This document shows, piece after piece, positions 60,550 through 64,000 of a DNA stretch of 64,000 nt. A model generated the notes under the pieces. The model ran no database searches and was not told where the DNA came from. It was given only the letters and a program-made list of their open reading frames with translations. Each line of letters opens with the position of its first letter. Within the stretch, counting starts at the first letter, position 1. Source of the stretch: Actinocorallia populi (lineage in GTDB: Bacteria > Actinomycetota > Actinomycetes > Streptosporangiales > Streptosporangiaceae); contig NZ_PVZV01000010.1 of assembly GCF_002995495.1 (NCBI RefSeq), forward strand, positions 1 through 64,000. The letters are read 5' to 3'. Position numbers and translations under genes: made by a program.

Positions 60550-60602
60550 TTGCCGACCCCGATCCGCCTGGCTATGTTAATTGAGATTCACCTCAGGTTT
60601 CC
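60550..60602 (+). promoter_or_regulatory. lcp promoter with operator-like repeat
   Basis: TTGCCG (60550-60555), 17 bp, TATGTT (60573-60578) form a good promoter. Directly downstream, GAGATTCACCTCA (60583-60595) matches 11 of 13 positions of the left part of the 18-bp palindrome at 59625. It covers the expected start of transcription, a repressing position. The leader before ATG 60691 is about 105 nt. Confidence 0.6.
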
Positions 60603-60690
60603 TTCTTTCAGCTGTTCGGTCCGCTCCCACCCCCCAAGCCACAGGCGCGCTGAGCTGCCGTCTTGGCTTTACGCGGAAGTAGGTAAGTAA

Positions 60691-61902
60691 ATGGAGAATC
60701 TCAGCAGAAGGCGTGTCATGTCGCTCGGTGCCGCCCTGGGGCTCACCGGCCTGACCCTCGAAGCGCCCACGCTGTGGTCGTGGTCGTCCCTGGGTTCGAT
60801 CGCCAAGGCCGACGAGGTCACCGACCCGTTCCAGGTGTGGGACCCCGCGGCGGACCAGGTCGCGGCCCGGCTGCTCGCCGACGGCTCGATCCCGGCGGTC
60901 AACGCCGCCTGGGACTCGTGGCGCCTCAACAAGGACCCGCTGCCGTCCGGCATGCCGGACTACCTGGTCTCCTACCTCCAGCAGGTCAACAAGCTCCCCG
61001 CGTGGGCCGACCGCAGCAAACTCTCCCGGGCCCAGACGCTCTACAAGCGCCTGAGCGGCTACCTGTTCATCTCCGAGAGCCTCGGCAGCGGGTTCCTGAG
61101 CACCGTGATCCCGCGGGAGGCCCGCTCGGTCTACTGGTCCGCGGGCGGCGCCGACATGCAGGACCGCGCGGCCAAGACCTTCACCTTCGGGTACGACCTG
61201 CACCACGAGGACGCCTTCGACCCGGAGGGCGCCTTCATCACCTCCGCCAACAAGACGCGCCTGGTGCACGCCATGGTGCGCAACCTGCTCCCGCTCTCGC
61301 CCCGGTTCCAGGCGACCACCGATCAGCCGTCGCCGATCAGCAACGGCGACATCCTGGTCACCTTCCACTCCGTGGGCACCGTGGCGTGGAAGAACATGAG
61401 GAAGTGGGGCGTGCGGTACTGGTCGGCCGACCAGGCCGCGGACCTGCACGCCTGGCAGGTCGCCCTCTCCCTGCTCGGAGTCCAGGACCAGTTCATCCCG
61501 CAGACCTGGAAGGACGCCGAGGAGCAGGCGGAGCAGATGTTGTGGCCCAGGGTGGCCCCCACGGTCGAGGGCAACGCCCTGGCCGAGATGCTGCTCGACG
61601 CCGTGGCGGGGCTCGGCACGGAACTGAGCACGGGCTTCGTCAGCGAGATGGTCCGCTACCTCATCGGCGACACCTACTGGCGCTGGCTCGAGCTGCCGGC
61701 GGACCTCGCCGCACGCGCCCTGATCAAGGTCAACTGGCCGCTCTACGTCGCCTTCCGCGAGGGCCTGTCACTCGTCGCCCCCAGCAGCTTCAACCTGTTC
61801 GACGGATTCGTCCGCGGCATCTCCATGCTGTACCTCAACAACGGCTCGTCGACGACGCACACTCCCATCACCCTCCCCTCGGCGAACCGCCCCGGCTCCT
61901 GA
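60691..61902 (+). CDS. lcp: Latex-clearing protein (rubber oxygenase)
   Basis: Secreted b-type haem dioxygenase that cleaves double bonds of poly(cis-1,4-isoprene) to oligo-isoprenoids with aldehyde and ketone ends. A 403-aa protein with a Tat signal (SRRRVM, hydrophobic core to about residue 40). Every residue known to matter in Streptomyces Lcp is present at a constant offset of five: E143 (148), R159 (164), K162 (167), T163 (168) and the haem ligand H193 (198, in RLVHAMVRNLL). Length also matches. Regulation is probably by the adjacent TetR through the repeat at the promoter. Confidence 0.92.
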   Translation: MENLSRRRVMSLGAALGLTGLTLEAPTLWSWSSLGSIAKADEVTDPFQVWDPAADQVAARLLADGSIPAVNAAWDSWRLNKDPLPSGMPDYLVSYLQQVNKLPAWADRSKLSRAQTLYKRLSGYLFISESLGSGFLSTVIPREARSVYWSAGGADMQDRAAKTFTFGYDLHHEDAFDPEGAFITSANKTRLVHAMVRNLLPLSPRFQATTDQPSPISNGDILVTFHSVGTVAWKNMRKWGVRYWSADQAADLHAWQVALSLLGVQDQFIPQTWKDAEEQAEQMLWPRVAPTVEGNALAEMLLDAVAGLGTELSTGFVSEMVRYLIGDTYWRWLELPADLAARALIKVNWPLYVAFREGLSLVAPSSFNLFDGFVRGISMLYLNNGSSTTHTPITLPSANRPGS

Positions 61903-61919
61903 ACCGCCGGACCCCGCCC

Positions 61920-61955
61920 GCGCCCCGCCGCTCGAGTTCTCGAGCCGCGGGGCGC
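61920..61955. terminator. Hairpin after lcp
   Basis: Two 17-nt GC-rich arms (GCGCCCCGCCGCTCGAG and its near-exact complement, one mismatch) are separated by TT, 17 nt past the lcp stop. Likely terminator. The remaining 160 bp to the convergent CoA-transferase gene show nothing assignable. Confidence 0.6.
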
Positions 61956-62119
61956 TCCGCACCCGGATCCACCTCGGCGACGCGCCGATGCCTCCCCTTG
62001 CCGAGCTCCAAGCCGGAACCCGTCGGTCGCCCGCCGAAGCACACGAGCATGCCGGACCCCTCCGGAAGGACCTCGCCGCCGCCATGGGCGTGAGCGTCGC
62101 GCGCCGACCGGGCTTGCGG

Positions 62120-63325
62120 TCAGGTGACGGCGCCTGCCGTCTTGAGCTCGATGATGCGCTCCCAGTCGAGGCCGAGTTCCAGGAGGATCTCCTCGGTCTG
62201 GGCGGCGAACTCCGGGGCCGGGGCGAGGTCGGGGGCGGTGACGTCGAACTGGACGGGGTTGGCGACCAGCTCGAGTTCTCCGGCCTTGCGCAGGTATTCG
62301 TTCGCTCGGATCTGGGGGTCTTCGCCCACCTGGAGGGAGTCCTGGACGGGGGCCCAGGGGCCGGCCAGGGTGGCGAAGCGCTCGGTCCACTCCGGGAGGG
62401 TGCGGGAGGCGATCACCTTTCGGAGGATCTCGACGGCCTCGGCGGTGTTGGCGGCGATCAGCTCGCCGGTGGCGAAGCGCGGATCGTCGATCAGGTCCGC
62501 ACGGTCGATGTGGCGGCAGACGTCGGCCCAGAACTTGGCGGGCTGCAGCATGACGAAGGAGATGTGGCGGTCGTCGGCCGTGCGGTACAGGCCCGAGAGG
62601 GGGTTGGCCGTCGAGCCGTGCGTGCCCAGCGGGGGTGTCTCCCAGGCTTCGCCCAGGTGCTGGGACAGGGCGATTCCGTGGCCCATGGCCCACAGGCCGC
62701 TGCCGAGCAGGGAGACGTCGACGACCGAGGGTTCGCCGGTGCGTTCGCGGCGGAACAGGGCCGCCGCGATGCCTCCCGCCAGGTTCGTGCCGGAGATGGT
62801 GTCGCCGTAGGCGGGGGCGGGCGGGTTGATCAGGCCCGCCGAGCCGGACGGGGTGATGCTGGCCGCGGTCGCGGCGCGGGCCCAGAAGGCCGTCATGTCG
62901 TAGCCGCCCCGTTCGGCTTCCGCGCCGCGGGGGCCGAGGGCGCTGCCCCGCGCGTAGACGGCCTTCGGGTTCACCGCGCGGATGTCGTCGACGTCGATGC
63001 CGAACTTCGCGCGGTGGCCGGGCAGGAAGCTGGTCAGGAACACGTCGGCCCGGCGGGCCAGGTCCAGCAGCACCTCCCTGCCCTCGGGCTTCGACATGTC
63101 GAGGCCGATGCTGCGCTTGCCGCGGTTGGCGTGCTCGATGTTGGGGTTGGGGTCGCCTTCGACCTTGAAGGTGCCGGTCTGGCGGAGGCCGCGCTGCGGG
63201 TCGCCGTTGACGGCGTGCTCGACCTTGATGACCTCGGCGCCCCAGTCGGCGAGGACCGCGCCCGCGGACGGGACGAAGCCGTACATCGCCACCTCGAGGA
63301 CGCGTACTCCTTCGAGGGGCCTCAT
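62120..63325 (-). CDS. CaiB/BaiF family CoA-transferase
   Basis: A 401-aa class III CoA-transferase of full length: GVRVLEVAMYGFVPSAGAVLADWGAEVIKVE, NRGKRSIGLDM, and catalytic Asp in RGGYDMTAFWARA. It transfers CoA to a carboxylic acid, or racemises 2-methylacyl-CoA in related enzymes. It overlaps the aldehyde dehydrogenase gene by 4 nt. Aldehyde oxidation followed by CoA activation would suit Lcp cleavage products, though a general role cannot be excluded. Confidence 0.91.
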   Translation of the reverse strand: MRPLEGVRVLEVAMYGFVPSAGAVLADWGAEVIKVEHAVNGDPQRGLRQTGTFKVEGDPNPNIEHANRGKRSIGLDMSKPEGREVLLDLARRADVFLTSFLPGHRAKFGIDVDDIRAVNPKAVYARGSALGPRGAEAERGGYDMTAFWARAATAASITPSGSAGLINPPAPAYGDTISGTNLAGGIAAALFRRERTGEPSVVDVSLLGSGLWAMGHGIALSQHLGEAWETPPLGTHGSTANPLSGLYRTADDRHISFVMLQPAKFWADVCRHIDRADLIDDPRFATGELIAANTAEAVEILRKVIASRTLPEWTERFATLAGPWAPVQDSLQVGEDPQIRANEYLRKAGELELVANPVQFDVTAPDLAPAPEFAAQTEEILLELGLDWERIIELKTAGAVT

Positions 63326-64000
63326 GCGACCACCGTCGCGAGGGTCTTGATCTGCAGGAACTCCTCCAGGCCCTGCACGCCCATCTCCCGGCCGAGGCCC
63401 GACTGCTTGTAGCCGCCGAAGGGCGCGTCGGCGGCGAAGTAGTTGCCGCCGTTGATGCTGAACGTGCCGGTGCGGATCCGGCGCGCCACCCGCAGCGCCC
63501 GCTCCTCGTCGCGGCTGTGCACCGCGCCGGACAGGCCGAAGATCGAGTTGTTGGCGATGCGCACCGCGTCCTCGTCGTCGGTGTAGGGGATGACGGCGAG
63601 GACGGGGCCGAACACCTCGTTCTGCGCGATCTCGCTGTCGGGGTCGACGTTCGCCAGCAGGGTCGGCTGGTAGAAGAAGCCCGGGTCGACCTTCTGCCCG
63701 CCGGTCACCAGCGTCGCGCCCTCCTCGACGGCGCGCCCGACCATGGCGTGCACCTTGTCGCGCTGCTTGGCGCTGATGAGCGGGCCCATGTAGGTCTGCG
63801 GGTCGGCGGGGTCGCCGTACCTGATCCGGCCCATGGACGCCGCGACCTTCGCCACGATCTCGTCGTGGCTCTCCCGGGGCACGAGCAGCCGGGTGGTGAG
63901 CGCGCAGCCCTGTCCGGCATGCGAGCAGATGGTGAAACCGGCGAACATGGCCGCGGCGTCGAAGTCCGCGTCGTCCAGGACGATCATCGCGGACTTGCCG
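63322..64000 (-). CDS. Aldehyde dehydrogenase (5' part beyond window)
   Basis: C-terminal 225 or so residues of an NAD(P)-dependent aldehyde dehydrogenase. The catalytic Cys is in HAGQGCALTTRLLV, the coenzyme-site Glu region is EVFGPVLAVIPY, and the end is APFGGYKQSGLGREMGVQGLEEF. It oxidises an aldehyde to the acid. Translationally coupled to the CoA-transferase. The N-terminal cofactor domain lies outside the window. Confidence 0.92.
   Translation of the reverse strand, partial: GKSAMIVLDDADFDAAAMFAGFTICSHAGQGCALTTRLLVPRESHDEIVAKVAASMGRIRYGDPADPQTYMGPLISAKQRDKVHAMVGRAVEEGATLVTGGQKVDPGFFYQPTLLANVDPDSEIAQNEVFGPVLAVIPYTDDEDAVRIANNSIFGLSGAVHSRDEERALRVARRIRTGTFSINGGNYFAADAPFGGYKQSGLGREMGVQGLEEFLQIKTLATVVA

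Noticed and set aside
1-64000. CRISPR array, complete insertion sequence, rRNA operon or replication origin
   Set aside because: No regularly spaced repeats, intact transposase with terminal repeats, rRNA sequence or DnaA-box cluster was seen.

Overview
This window is chromosomal DNA of a high-GC actinomycete. Most genes have G or C in nearly every third codon position. There are many LuxR-type two-component pairs, XRE/DUF397 and roadblock-type signalling genes, F420-type oxidoreductases, and starts that sit 5-8 nt behind a -10 hexamer (leaderless mRNAs). The gene mix fits Streptosporangiales/Thermomonosporaceae (Actinomadura-like), but that placement is inference. No intact RNA gene, CRISPR array, complete IS or origin was found.

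Layout. 0-4.2 kb: a beta-oxidation operon (paired acyl-CoA dehydrogenases, enoyl-CoA hydratase) divergent from a TetR gene and a TesB thioesterase. 4.2-4.9 kb: decayed DNA with a transposase remnant. 4.9-13.4 kb: ordinary accessory genes (NADH-dehydrogenase-like flavoprotein with SigJ-type sigma factor, hydrolase, GlxA regulator, a two-component system divergent from an ABC exporter). 13.4-17.7 kb: MeaB GTPase, thiolase and acyl-CoA ligase divergent from an SDR. 17.8-24.3 kb: DJ-1/GlxA pair, a second two-component system divergent from a serine hydrolase, and an AAA/nuclease-like protein. 24.4-40.2 kb: one very long operon of 15 same-strand genes (amidohydrolase, ligases, B12-dependent acyl-CoA mutase, F420-type enzyme, CoA-transferase, paired dehydrogenases and others) with a two-gene fragment of a roadblock signalling conservon inside it. 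40.2-44.3 kb: a further ligase divergent from a KshB-like reductase, enoyl-CoA hydratase and a hydrolase-like protein.

44.3-56.3 kb looks like an accessory block. It starts with a tRNA-Lys-like 3' half and an integrase remnant, ends in decayed genes, and is flanked by 42-bp direct repeats. It carries a protein of 12-residue repeats, a possible unusual peptide-modification cluster (40-aa peptide, JmjC/cupin oxygenase, aldo-keto reductase, kinase-like protein; divergent HTH-SLOG and RibD-like genes), and a DUF397/XRE/anti-sigma set.

56.3-64 kb: a tandem-TetR regulator, a GMC oxidoreductase, a TetR regulator and a secreted latex-clearing protein (Lcp rubber oxygenase), followed by a CoA-transferase and an aldehyde dehydrogenase.

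Two regulatory circuits stand out. A 15-bp palindrome GAGAA-N5-TTCTC occurs at five catabolic promoters (2.56, 3.35, 16.93, 40.20 and 41.78 kb) and ties the CoA-ester genes into one putative regulon, possibly under the TetR at 2.66 kb. A perfect 18-bp palindrome between the GMC and TetR genes is partly repeated at the lcp promoter, which suggests a rubber-oxidation regulon. Taken together, the window may describe breakdown of polyisoprenoid or other branched, steroid-like lipids from extracellular cleavage through CoA activation, beta-oxidation and B12-dependent rearrangement. The link between the two halves is a hypothesis.
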